Positions 1-7,681 of a stretch of DNA of 40,307 nucleotides are shown piece after piece. The stretch's first letter is position 1; each line of letters begins with the position of its first letter. The notes under the pieces were generated by a model that was not told the DNA's origin, made no database searches, and saw only the letters and a list, made by a program, of their open reading frames with translations. This stretch comes from Candidatus Angelobacter sp. Gp1-AA117 (GTDB taxonomy: Bacteria > Acidobacteriota > Terriglobia > Terriglobales > Acidobacteriaceae). Where the stretch lies: positions 1 to 40,307 of the forward strand of contig QHVI01000060.1 of assembly GCA_003223515.1 (NCBI GenBank). The letters run 5' to 3'. Position numbers and translations under genes: made by a program.

Positions 1-38
1 ACCAGCAATTCCAGAAAATGGGATTAGTGGAGTTGTAG
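1..38 (+). CDS. Possible C-terminal tail of the intron-encoded reverse transcriptase
   Basis: The frame starting at base 3 is open for eleven codons and ends with TAG at 36-38, giving a tail ending KMGLVEL. The stop lies 53 nt before domain V, where intron-encoded proteins commonly end. The placement is the main argument; the fragment is too short to identify by residues, so this is inference. Confidence 0.3.
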   Translation, partial: QQFQKMGLVEL

Positions 39-91
39 GATTCAACACCGCGCAACTGCCTGTGCACGCCAATGACAAGAAGTTTTCAGGA

Positions 92-124
92 GAGCCCGAT
101 GCGGGAAATCTGCACGTCGGGTTC
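92..124 (+). ncRNA. Group II intron domain V
   Basis: GAGCCCGA at 92-99 pairs perfectly (one G-U) with TCGGGTTC at 117-124. A TGCGG/CTGCA upper stem with a GAAAT loop and a 2-nt CG bulge (115-116) complete the canonical DV shape. The catalytic AGC triad is at 93-95. DV is the most conserved part of group II introns and forms the metal-binding catalytic core. Confidence 0.8.
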
Positions 125-175
125 GACGAGGGGAGAGTGGGTCGCACTACTGTGTTGCCCTCTCTCCTACTCTAC

Positions 176-262
176 CGCCTTACTTGCTTTCCTCTGCGCT
201 CTCTGCGTTCTCTGCGGTTAAAGCCGTTTGGTTGTGGCTCGCCACGCTGCGGTTAAAAACGG
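176..262 (+). repeat. R1 repeat copy (3' half) abutting the intron
   Basis: Three 9-bp units (192-200, 201-209, 210-218), TAAA, then a GTTGTGGCTCGCCACGCTGC hairpin tail. Nearly identical to 21040-21118 and 36107-36190. The copy begins right where the intron ends, so the intron probably split a pre-existing R1 repeat. Confidence 0.85.
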
Positions 263-269
263 AATAGTC

Positions 270-593
270 TTAAGCATCAAACAGGGCGTCGAATTCAGAC
301 AGCAGCGTGATCAGCCTTGCGGCATTCTCGTCGCCGTCAAACTCGTGGACGGCCTGAGCTCCAACACTGCTGCTGGAAGGGAACTCACCCGAGGCGACCG
401 CCTCTCGTACCCGGGGCAGGAAGATGAACTGCAGCCACTGGGCAAAGGCCATGGTGTCCATAGCGAAGGCCTGCTGAAATTGCATCTGTTCAGGCCGGAG
501 AGGCTGGTCCTGCCACATGCCGCTATTCCTCATCTCCGCTTCAATCAGGTCTGCATAGCGGCTGACCTCCTCTTTAAGTTTGGCTGAATTCAT
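270..593 (-). CDS. YqcC-like (DUF446) protein
   Basis: A 107-aa soluble helical protein. The core around residues 41-61 (QAFAMDTMAFAQWLQF then LPR) and the end DALF match the YqcC/DUF446 family, whose proteins are about the same length. The biochemical role is unsettled; in gammaproteobacteria the gene often sits beside the tRNA pseudouridine synthase gene truC, which is not seen here. ATG at 593 was chosen; an in-frame TTG lies 9 bases upstream. It is 57 bp downstream of the small zinc-ribbon gene on the same strand, so the two may be cotranscribed. An R1 repeat follows the stop. Confidence 0.8.
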   Translation of the reverse strand: MNSAKLKEEVSRYADLIEAEMRNSGMWQDQPLRPEQMQFQQAFAMDTMAFAQWLQFIFLPRVREAVASGEFPSSSSVGAQAVHEFDGDENAARLITLLSEFDALFDA

Positions 594-650
594 GAGGAAC
601 AAGGATACTCGGAATCGGCCGGGTCTGAAAACAGTGCCTCACGGTTGCGG

Positions 651-851
651 TTATGCAGCTTGTGAGGTGGGCTGAGGGATAAGGTACTGGCAGCCGCACA
701 GGGCGCAGTTTACCTGCCAATTCTCCTGCTGAAGCGATTTTCTGGTGGCTGGCAGGTGTTCAGGATAATTAAAGGAATAACAGCCGGGACACTGTCCGGC
801 AGCGCTCCGCTCACGCTTCACCAGAAAGGGCCGCTTCATTTCGGGATTCAT
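651..851 (-). CDS. Small zinc-ribbon-like protein
   Basis: A 66-aa basic protein with two cysteine knuckles, C21-P-G-C24 and C49-A-L-C52 plus C54, spaced as in a single zinc ribbon. No signal peptide or membrane segment. The family is not recognised; a nucleic-acid or protein-binding zinc ribbon is the likely fold. ATG start at 851. It is divergent from the MetX-like gene, with 117 bp between the starts, and lies upstream of the YqcC-like gene. Confidence 0.6.
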   Translation of the reverse strand: MNPEMKRPFLVKRERSAAGQCPGCYSFNYPEHLPATRKSLQQENWQVNCALCGCQYLIPQPTSQAA

Positions 852-968
852 GTTAATTCAGATGCAGGCAGGCACATAAAGATTGCTGTTCAGCGCCAAT
901 CAGCGTTCGGCGTTCATCTGTGGCAAAAAATTCAGCGGTCTCCGTCGGAATCATGTATAAGAACACGC

Positions 969-2066
969 ATGAAAAAGCTCGTTCTCCTGCTGCTCCTGCT
1001 CACTCAAGCGCTTGTTGCCCAAAGTCCGGATGAAAACAAAGCCAAAGGCCAACAGCACGAATTCATCATTGCCAATTTCAAAACCGAGAGTGGCGTCACC
1101 CTGCCGCAGGCGCGCATCGTCTACGGCACTTATGGTCATCTCAACGCTGCCAAAGATAACGTGGTGCTGCTGCCATCGCACTACATGGCAACTTTTCACG
1201 GATATGAATGGCTGATTGGCCCGGATAAGGCCCTTGATCCTGCAAAGCTCTTCCTGGTGGCCACCGAATTATTCGGCAACGGACGCTCCTCCTCTCCCAG
1301 CAATACGCCGGAGCCGTTTCATGGCCCGCGCTTTCCGGTGACCACTATCCGTGACAACGTGGAAGCCGTTCATCGGTTGCTGACTGAAGAACTCAAGATT
1401 GATCATGTGCGCGCCATTATCGGCTTTTCCATGGGCGCCGAGCAGGCTTTTCAGTGGGCGGTGAGCTATCCCACCTTCGCCACCCGGATTATCGCGACCT
1501 CCGGCACAGCCAAGTGTTATCCGCATGGAATAGTGCGGCTGGAAGGCCAGGTTGCTGCGCTGACCGCTGACGTTGCTTTCGAAAATGGCGATTACAAGAC
1601 CCCGCCGAAAAAAGGTCTCGAAGCCTTTGCCATGGTCTGGACTGGCTGGCTCTTTTCCCAGGAATGGTGGCGGCGTGAGCTATGGAAGCAGAATTCACCT
1701 CCGGGAACGACTTTTGAGCAGGTGGTGAACCGTTTCCGTACCAACTTTATTCCCGGCGCTGATGCCAACGACCTGATTCTGCAGATGCGTACCTGGGAGA
1801 AGCACGATGTAGGAACAACTCCCGGCTTCAATGGCGACGTGGAACGCGCGTTGCGTTCCATCAAAATTCCATTTCTCTACATGCCTTCAGAGACTGATCT
1901 GTATTTCCCATTGACAGATGCGCGCTATGAGGCAGCCTTCAATTCCCAGATCACACTTATGCCTATTCCATCGCTCTGGGGACACACCGCGGGAGCGGCC
2001 AGCAATCCTCAGGACGCGAAGTTCCTGAATGAGAACATTGCGTCCTTTTTGAAGCAAATTAGGTAG
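969..2066 (+). CDS. Secreted alpha/beta hydrolase, homoserine O-acetyltransferase (MetX)-like
   Basis: A 365-aa protein with an N-terminal signal peptide (MKK, then a Leu-rich core, likely cut near ALVA-Q). The alpha/beta hydrolase body has nucleophile elbow GFSMG (Ser154), Asp310 in SETDLYF and His339 in SLWGHTAG, a complete triad in the order of the MetX family. A secreted location is unlike true MetX, which acts on homoserine in the cytosol, so it is more likely an esterase or acyltransferase of unknown substrate. ATG at 969 was chosen because it starts the signal peptide; the frame is open further upstream but codes nothing recognisable. Convergent with the aminotransferase gene, with a shared hairpin between them. 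Confidence 0.85.
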   Translation: MKKLVLLLLLLTQALVAQSPDENKAKGQQHEFIIANFKTESGVTLPQARIVYGTYGHLNAAKDNVVLLPSHYMATFHGYEWLIGPDKALDPAKLFLVATELFGNGRSSSPSNTPEPFHGPRFPVTTIRDNVEAVHRLLTEELKIDHVRAIIGFSMGAEQAFQWAVSYPTFATRIIATSGTAKCYPHGIVRLEGQVAALTADVAFENGDYKTPPKKGLEAFAMVWTGWLFSQEWWRRELWKQNSPPGTTFEQVVNRFRTNFIPGADANDLILQMRTWEKHDVGTTPGFNGDVERALRSIKIPFLYMPSETDLYFPLTDARYEAAFNSQITLMPIPSLWGHTAGAASNPQDAKFLNENIASFLKQIR

Positions 2067-2071
2067 TAAAG

Positions 2072-2169
2072 AAAAACCTCTCACCACGGATCAACACTGA
2101 TGAACACTGATCTTGTCTTCTGAATCTGTGCAAATCTGTTGTATCAGTGTTATCTGTGTTGAGGTTTTT
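2072..2169. terminator. Bidirectional terminator-like inverted repeat between convergent genes
   Basis: AAAAACCTC at 2072-2080 pairs with GAGGTTTTT at 2161-2169, and AACACTGAT near 2093-2101 pairs with ATCAGTGTT further in, giving a long imperfect stem. The outer A/T runs supply a T-tract in both directions. It lies between the MetX-like stop (2066) and the aminotransferase stop (2168). The ACTGAT/ATCTGTG wording resembles other phrase-like intergenic repeats here. Confidence 0.6.
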
Positions 2170-3484
2170 ATCTGCTTGCGCTCCCAGCATGCATGGGTGA
2201 TACAGCCGCAAACGCCTCATCCATCACCTTGACCGCCTCATCCACATCTGATTTTGCGATGTTGAGCGGCGGTGAGGTGCGGATCACGTTACCGTGCAGT
2301 CCGCCTTTGCCCACCAGCAGGCCGCGCTTGCGGCACTCTTCCATGAACTGGGTGGTTTCCTGCGGCGCGGGCTCTTTGCTGTTGCGGTTCTTGACCAGCT
2401 CAAGAGCCTGCATCAATCCCATGCCGCGAACGTCGCCGATGAGCTGATGTTTCTCCTGGAGAGATTCGAGGCCCTGGCGGTAATAGCTACCCACCGTATC
2501 AGCATTGTCCATGAGGCGGTCTTCTTCAATCACTTCAATAGTCGCTTTCGCTGCAACCGAGGTAACCGGATTGCCACCAAAGGTGGAGATCTGCAGCCCC
2601 TGGAAACTGGCCGCAATCTCCGGACGGGTAGTGGTCAACCCGATAGGAGCTCCATTTGCCATGCCCTTGGCTGATGTAATCATGTCCGGCGTGACCTCCC
2701 ACTGCTCAATGCCGAACCAGCGCTTGCCGGTGCGCCCCCACGCAGTCTGGACTTCGTCGGCGATGAACAGCCCTCCGTAATCCTTCACGATCTTGAATAC
2801 GATCTTGAAATATTCTTTTGGCGGAGTAATGAAACCGCCTACGCCCTGAATGGGCTCCGCCATAAAGGCAGCGATCTGGCCTGAAGTGGTGGTCTGGATT
2901 ACGGCCTCCACGTCTTTGGCGCAGGCAACACCGCACTCCGGATACGTCTTGCCCAGCGGGCAGCGATAGCAATAAGGATTCAGCGCATGCACAATGCCCT
3001 GCGCGGGCACAGGCAGGGAGCGGCGCCAGGTGCTATGGGCCGTGAGTGATTGCGCAAGCTGCGAGCGTCCACTGTAAGCGTGCCGAAGCGCCACGACCTC
3101 GTAATGTCCGGTATGCATGCGCGCAAGCTGGATGGCCGTTTCGTTCGCTTCCGTCCCGCTGTTGCTGAAAAAGCTGCAACTGATTTCTCCGGGAGTGATC
3201 TGGGCCAGCTTTTCAGCCAGGGCAACCATAGTTTCATTCGGAAACAGCGTGGAGGCGTGCTGAAGCTTATCTACCTGGGCCTTGATCTTGGTGGTGACCC
3301 GCGGATTGCAGTGACCCACGGAAATCGTGACGATTCCACCAAAAAAGTCGAGGTACTTGTTGCCCTCCAGGTCCCACAGATATTGCATGGAGGCATGATC
3401 GGCCACCAGAGGATCAGAGTAATAAGTCGAAATGGAGGGAAAGAGGTATTGCTTTTGTTTTCTGATGATCTCTTCTTTAGTCAT
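2168..3484 (-). CDS. Class III pyridoxal-phosphate aminotransferase, AGXT2-like
   Basis: A 438-aa PLP enzyme of the class III (omega) aminotransferase family. Visible: SNSGTEANE (107-115) for phosphate binding, IADEVQTAWGRTG with Asp243 for the pyridine nitrogen, and SAKGMANG with Lys273 forming the Schiff base. The Cys-containing NPYCYRCPLG segment near 169 is typical of alanine-glyoxylate aminotransferase 2-like and related omega-amino-acid enzymes. The amino donor cannot be told from sequence; beta-alanine, GABA or other omega-amines are possible. ATG at 3484 was chosen; in-frame upstream starts would add up to 41 residues unlike the family. Divergent from the KirBac gene (113 bp between starts). 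Confidence 0.9.
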   Translation of the reverse strand: MTKEEIIRKQKQYLFPSISTYYSDPLVADHASMQYLWDLEGNKYLDFFGGIVTISVGHCNPRVTTKIKAQVDKLQHASTLFPNETMVALAEKLAQITPGEISCSFFSNSGTEANETAIQLARMHTGHYEVVALRHAYSGRSQLAQSLTAHSTWRRSLPVPAQGIVHALNPYCYRCPLGKTYPECGVACAKDVEAVIQTTTSGQIAAFMAEPIQGVGGFITPPKEYFKIVFKIVKDYGGLFIADEVQTAWGRTGKRWFGIEQWEVTPDMITSAKGMANGAPIGLTTTRPEIAASFQGLQISTFGGNPVTSVAAKATIEVIEEDRLMDNADTVGSYYRQGLESLQEKHQLIGDVRGMGLMQALELVKNRNSKEPAPQETTQFMEECRKRGLLVGKGGLHGNVIRTSPPLNIAKSDVDEAVKVMDEAFAAVSPMHAGSASR

Positions 3485-3597
3485 GACAGTACCCGCTAAA
3501 AATTTTCTGCTGGGATTCGATTGCAGTATTCTACCCTGTTGCTGGGGACCGCGGCTGATCATTGCATGCTGTTCCATGAACCTGAATTGAGGAAACG

Positions 3598-4530
3598 TTG
3601 AGCACAATCGAACAACCCAATCTTCCGGTGGAAGACAAAGACCGCGATCTTGGTTTCGGAACCTCTCTTTCGCGGCGCACCAATTTCCGCCTGCTGAATC
3701 ATGATGGCACTTTCAACGTGCAGCGGCGGAAACCCACCTTCTGGACTTCGCTCTTCAGCTATAACGCCCTGATTTCCATGCCCTGGTGGAAATTCTTTCT
3801 GAACGTGCTGGCGATCTATGTCACCCTCAACACCATCTTCGCCATTGGCTACATCGCTTTTGGTTCCCAGGCTCTTGTAGGCGATGCCGGTGTACCTCTT
3901 TTTTTGCGCGCCTACTTCTTCAGTGTGCACACCCTGGCAACCATTGGCTATGGGAACGTCAGTCCCCACGGCCTCGCCGCCAACTTGCTGGTAACCATTG
4001 AATCGCTGGTGGGACTCATGAGCTTTGCGCTGGTGACCGGGCTGGTCTTTGCCCGCTTCGCCCGCCCAACCGCCAGCATTATTTACAGTCGTCAAGCGCT
4101 GATAGCGCCTTTTCGTGGTGGACGCGCCTTCATGTTTCGCATCATGAATGCGCGTGACAATGAACTGGTTGAGTTGCATGCCAGCGTGGTGATGAGCCGC
4201 TTCGAAAATGGCCAGCGCCGCTATCATCCGCTCTCTTTAGACAGGGAGCGAGTCACCTTTTTCCCGCTGAACTGGACGGTGGTCCATCCCATTGATGAAA
4301 ATAGCCCACTCTACGGCTGGGATGAGCATATGCTCCAGCACTCCGAAGCAGAGTTCCTGATCCTGCTCACCGCCACCGATGAAACCTTCGCCCAGGTTGT
4401 TCACAACCGCAGCTCCTACACCACGGATGAGGTGATCTGGAGCGCAAGATTCCTGCCGCTGATGGATGCAGACTCTGACGGCGTTCCCAGACTGCGGCTT
4501 GAACGTTTCCATGACTTCGAGCGGGTGTGA
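3598..4530 (+). CDS. Inward-rectifier potassium channel, KirBac-like
   Basis: A 310-aa channel subunit in the usual KirBac size range. Order: cytosolic slide-helix region, TM1 about 65-87, pore loop with selectivity filter TIGYG (115-119), TM2 about 125-153, then the cytosolic immunoglobulin-like Kir domain (RIMNARDNEL, LNWTVVHPID, TYTTDEVIW-like region). Four subunits should form a K+ pore. The start is TTG at 3598, supported by GAGGA at 3589-3593 with 4-nt spacing. The gene ends 16 bp before the MITE-like element. Regulation is not visible. Confidence 0.9.
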   Translation: MSTIEQPNLPVEDKDRDLGFGTSLSRRTNFRLLNHDGTFNVQRRKPTFWTSLFSYNALISMPWWKFFLNVLAIYVTLNTIFAIGYIAFGSQALVGDAGVPLFLRAYFFSVHTLATIGYGNVSPHGLAANLLVTIESLVGLMSFALVTGLVFARFARPTASIIYSRQALIAPFRGGRAFMFRIMNARDNELVELHASVVMSRFENGQRRYHPLSLDRERVTFFPLNWTVVHPIDENSPLYGWDEHMLQHSEAEFLILLTATDETFAQVVHNRSSYTTDEVIWSARFLPLMDADSDGVPRLRLERFHDFERV

Positions 4531-4546
4531 AAAGAAGCTGCTATCC

Positions 4547-4803
4547 GCAATACTGTTCACTTAAACAATACCGAATGTGGATGGAACTTGCGATATGTGG
4601 ATGGACCTGCGATGCTCCAGCGCCGTAGGCGCGAAAAGAAGTTAGCCCAGCGCGTACCGGGCCCCCAGCAGCCGCCGCTCTTGCGGTTGTTGGGGTGGTT
4701 AAGCGCTGGGAAATCAAAGCAGAAACAGAGACAAGCCCCGTACGGGCGGCACAGCTATGTTGTGACCGACCAGATTCTTCTTGTCTTAAGTGAACAGTAT
4801 TGC
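4547..4803. mobile_element. MITE-like element with perfect 18-bp terminal inverted repeats
   Basis: GCAATACTGTTCACTTAA at 4547-4564 and its exact reverse complement at 4786-4803 bound a 257-bp non-coding element. Inside are two 19-bp near-copies (about 4572-4590 and 4591-4609) and the multi-hairpin core (4621-4747). There is no transposase, so it would have to move in trans. If the true ends are CTGTTCACTTAA, both sides are flanked by TA, the target duplication of IS630/mariner-type elements, and the empty site would read GCAATATTGC; this family assignment is inference. Confidence 0.75.
4621..4747 (+). repeat. Multi-hairpin structured repeat, copy A
   Basis: Hairpin 1: CGCC-GTA-GGCG (4621-4631). 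Hairpin 2: CCCAGCGC (4646-4653) with GCGCTGGG (4703-4710), enclosing a 13-bp inner stem (4663-4675 with 4683-4695, loop 4676-4682). Hairpin 3: GCCCCGTACGGGC (4735-4747). Copy B at 38607-38735 has the same order, spacing and GTA loops but different stem bases. Short reading frames through it look spurious. Confidence 0.85.
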
Positions 4804-4805
4804 TG

Positions 4806-5102
4806 TTAGCTACTATAATAGTGCTCCGACCGCATGATTATAGGAGAATAATGGAACTCCTTCCTCGCCTTGATGTGATCGATTTCCATTGAATCCGAGT
4901 ACCTCGATGATTGGTTGCTTGATTCCAAGCAGACACTTCTTGCTCTAATCGGCCCGATCTCTTCTAGCGCGCGTTTGGTGCTGCCAGCACCGGGTGCCGC
5001 CCCGTTTGTTTGTGGAAGAGTCTCCTGTTGCTGCGGTTTGATTATCGTATGTAGAACCAGCAGGAACAACATAACAAGTAGGATTGGGCGGGCAGCATAC
5101 AC
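4806..5102 (-). CDS. Doubtful small membrane-anchored protein
   Basis: A 98-aa reading frame with one hydrophobic stretch near the N-terminus (PILLVMLFLLVLHTII, residues 6-21) followed by a polar, Ser/Glu-rich tail containing a MEIDHI motif. No family was recognised. The ribosome site before the ATG at 5102 is weak. Its stop lies 3 bp outside the MITE-like element. It may be a real signal-anchored protein or a remnant. The rest of 4804-5481 holds nothing else recognisable except the upstream region of the Kelch gene. Confidence 0.3.
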   Translation of the reverse strand: MYAARPILLVMLFLLVLHTIIKPQQQETLPQTNGAAPGAGSTKRALEEIGPIRARSVCLESSNQSSRYSDSMEIDHIKARKEFHYSPIIMRSEHYYSS

Positions 5103-5481
5103 GGCTAGTTCCGTGAATGCAAAAAGTTCATAAAAAATTCAGGAAAAGAATTGCGGGATTACGCAAAGCGCGGATTTTCTCGGGAAGGCTTGTTCACAAG
5201 TGCGAATTTTATAGGAACTAATTAATTATCCGTTAGAGGGTGTAACGCTTTCGTCGGATTTGTCACTAACCTGTAGAACCAAAATAAAGCGTAAAAACAG
5301 AGTCACCTACTTAAGCCAAAGCGATCAATTTTGACCGGCCATCACGCGAGAAGTAGTTTCACCTTTGCGCCATTGGAATTCAGATTGAAAACTCTTAAGT
5401 AAATTGACAGCCATACGGCAGTCCAACGGCTACGCCATCTGTAGCTTCTCCGCGTTCCAACATCTCAAGGAAGGAAATAAG

Positions 5482-7296
5482 ATGAATCGAACAACCGAAC
5501 CAGCACGCCGAATCAAAAGCATCGCCGCTTCAACGGCAGGTGTTGTCCTTCTCTGCATTGCGCTTTTTGCTTCTGATCAAGCCTTGGCGCAGTCGCTGAA
5601 TTGGACCCAGCTTTCCCCGACCGGTGGGCCACCCGCAGCCCGAATATCACCGACAGCGGTGATGGATTCTTCGAATAACATGATCGTTTTTGGAGGATTT
5701 CCGGAGGGAGCATTTGGCCTTCCGCCTTTGTTTAATGACGTTTGGGTTTTATCGAATGCGGACGGAAGCGGCGTGGCTTCTACTTGGACGCAGCTCACGC
5801 CTCCAGGCGCAGCACCTGCAGGCCGTGGTTTTCACAGTGCTGTCTACGCGTCCCTTACCAACAGCATGATCGTTTTTGGAGGCGATCTCAGTGTTGGCAA
5901 CTGCTTCGATGAGACTAATGATGTATGGGTGCTGGCCCATGCCAATGGGACGGGAGGAACACCCGCTTGGACACAGCTTTCTTCCCAGGGGATACCCCCA
6001 ACGGTACGCGATTTTCACACTGCCGTTTACGATGGAGAGAACAATCGCATGATTGTCTTCGGCGGACGTCTCGAATGCTCTAGCGCTAATGCTGAAGTTT
6101 GGGTGCTGGCCAACGCCAATGGGGTGGGAGGAACGCCCATATGGGCTCAGCTTTCTCCCGGGGCTGGTGCCGCCCCTGTACCCCGCGCCGGTCATTCGGC
6201 TGTCTACGATTCCAGTAACAACCGTATGATTATTTTCGGAGGTGGGGCAGACGCCGGTTTTCTAAATGACGTGTGGGTACTTACCAATGCAAACGGTCTC
6301 GCAGGAGCGCCGACTTGGATTCAACTAACACCTACTGGCCCCCTGCCTACTGTCAGAGCTTCTCACTCCGCGATCTATGACCCCGCTGCTAACACGATGA
6401 CCATTTTTGGAGGAAGTGCCAATATTGTTCCCATGAATGAGGTGTGGGTACTCACCAACGCCAATGGCCTTGGGGGAACGCCAACTTGGACGCAATTGCA
6501 GCCAACTGGAGGGCCGCCCATCCCGCGCGATCTTCACTCTGCCGTCTTCAACTCGTCATCTGACCGGATGACCATTTTCGGAGGTGCCGATTCTTCTGCT
6601 CTAGGGCTTAACGACACTTGGGTATTAGCTGGTGCATTGACTAACAGACCAGCGGTTAATCTGTCGCCAGGTGCGCTCACTTTCGCCAATCAGGTTATTG
6701 GTAATACAAGTCCAGGGCAGAGCATTACGCTCACCAATAGCGGAACGGGAACGCTGACGATTGCCAGTATTGCAATTACAGGAGATTTCAGCCAAGCCAG
6801 TAACACCTGCACCAGCCCCATTGGTACAGAGGCAAGTTGCTCCGTGGATATTACATTTACTCCCAATACCTTGGGTCTGAGAGTCGGTAATCTGTCCATT
6901 ACTGACAATGCTGCGGGGAGCCCACAGACTATCTCGTTGACAGGCGCAGGAATTGCCAACATTTGTCCTCTGTATGATCAGACGCGAGCCCTTCGCAGTG
7001 GCGCGACGTTCCCGATCAAGCTTGAACTTTGTGATGCAAATGGCAATGACATCTCATCTCCTTCTATTGTGGTACACGCCACGGGACTTGTTGCGACCTC
7101 AGGCTTTTCCGGTCCTGTAGACGATTCTGGAAACGCCAATCCTGATAACGATTTTCGCTTTGACAGCACACTTGGTTCCACAGGTGGCTACATTTTCAAT
7201 CTGAGCACAAAAGGGGTGGCATCAGGCACGTATGCTCTGCAGTTCACCGCAGGAAATGACCCTATGATGCACTCGGTCACTTTTGGAGTGAAATAA
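5482..7296 (+). CDS. Secreted Kelch-repeat protein with choice-of-anchor D and PxKF domains
   Basis: A 604-aa exported protein. A signal peptide ends near LAQS. Six Kelch-type repeats follow, each with an IVFGG/TIFGG strand, a (N)DVWVL strand and a WTQL turn, enough for one beta-propeller. Next is an ASPM/SPD-2/Hydin-like beta-sandwich (GALTFANQVIGNTS, LTNSGTGTLTI), then a C-terminal PxKF-type domain (TFPIKLELCDANGN, GTYALQF). Such proteins are surface or extracellular and probably bind glycans or proteins; no enzyme residues are visible. ATG at 5482 is set by the signal peptide and by AAGGAAGGAA just upstream. Transcribed alone; a weak terminator follows. Confidence 0.85.
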   Translation: MNRTTEPARRIKSIAASTAGVVLLCIALFASDQALAQSLNWTQLSPTGGPPAARISPTAVMDSSNNMIVFGGFPEGAFGLPPLFNDVWVLSNADGSGVASTWTQLTPPGAAPAGRGFHSAVYASLTNSMIVFGGDLSVGNCFDETNDVWVLAHANGTGGTPAWTQLSSQGIPPTVRDFHTAVYDGENNRMIVFGGRLECSSANAEVWVLANANGVGGTPIWAQLSPGAGAAPVPRAGHSAVYDSSNNRMIIFGGGADAGFLNDVWVLTNANGLAGAPTWIQLTPTGPLPTVRASHSAIYDPAANTMTIFGGSANIVPMNEVWVLTNANGLGGTPTWTQLQPTGGPPIPRDLHSAVFNSSSDRMTIFGGADSSALGLNDTWVLAGALTNRPAVNLSPGALTFANQVIGNTSPGQSITLTNSGTGTLTIASIAITGDFSQASNTCTSPIGTEASCSVDITFTPNTLGLRVGNLSITDNAAGSPQTISLTGAGIANICPLYDQTRALRSGATFPIKLELCDANGNDISSPSIVVHATGLVATSGFSGPVDDSGNANPDNDFRFDSTLGSTGGYIFNLSTKGVASGTYALQFTAGNDPMMHSVTFGVK

Positions 7297-7346
7297 AGTT
7301 CAAGGCATCAGCGAGAAAAGCTTGCGAACTTGCCGGGCGGGTGTAA

Positions 7347-7377
7347 AAAGGGCACGTCAACTAATGATGTGTCCTTT
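7347..7377 (+). terminator. Weak terminator-like hairpin after the Kelch gene
   Basis: AAAGGGCAC (7347-7355) pairs with GTGTCCTTT (7369-7377) with one G-U, followed by CCGTTTT. It lies 50 bp after the Kelch stop. The remaining gap to the FeS-NrfD gene (7378-7681) shows no recognisable RNA motif or repeat. Confidence 0.45.
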
Positions 7378-7681
7378 CCGTTTTATCGCGGAATTGATTC
7401 CTGGAGATTTAGGCAGCGGCCAAGCTGCGACTAGAAATGGGTCTGCGACGGTTGAATAGCAGAAGACAGTGCGAGCAGCAAGCAAGCAGAATCCGACCCT
7501 AAGCAACAGGCTAGGGAGGTTCTAAGTTTCTGCTCCGCCAAGTACCTTTCAAATTTCCTGCTTTCATGCGGTCAGAGCACTAGTGCCTCCGTCAGCTCAC
7601 AGCGTCAGTTTTCCTTATACGGCGGTCGCGGAATCCGATCACGTGCGATTCTCCGATCCTGTTAAGATAGCCGTCTACCTC

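Larger units (their letters stand above)
1..175 (+). mobile_element. 3' end of a group II intron (domain IV tail, DV, DVI)
   Basis: The left edge carries the 3' terminus of a group II intron. Seen in sequence: a 33-nt segment at 92-124 folds like domain V, followed by a second hairpin (GGAGAG..GGG pairing with CCC..CTCTCC, about 131-167) in the place of domain VI, then CTACTCTAC ending at about 175. Domain order, DV length, the AGC triad (93-95) and the terminal AC are as known for bacterial group II introns. The rest of the intron lies outside the window, so its class and activity cannot be judged. Base 176 onward matches R1 repeat copies at 21040 and 36107, which fixes the 3' splice boundary at about 175/176. 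Confidence 0.75.

Noticed and set aside
4588-4809. 73-codon frame through the structured repeat
   Set aside because: Runs through hairpins of a repeat whose second copy does not keep the frame.
5140-5350. GEMM-like (c-di-GMP) riboswitch upstream of the Kelch gene, suggested by ACGCAAAGC at about 5161
   Set aside because: The matching second stem and tetraloop-receptor parts were not found.
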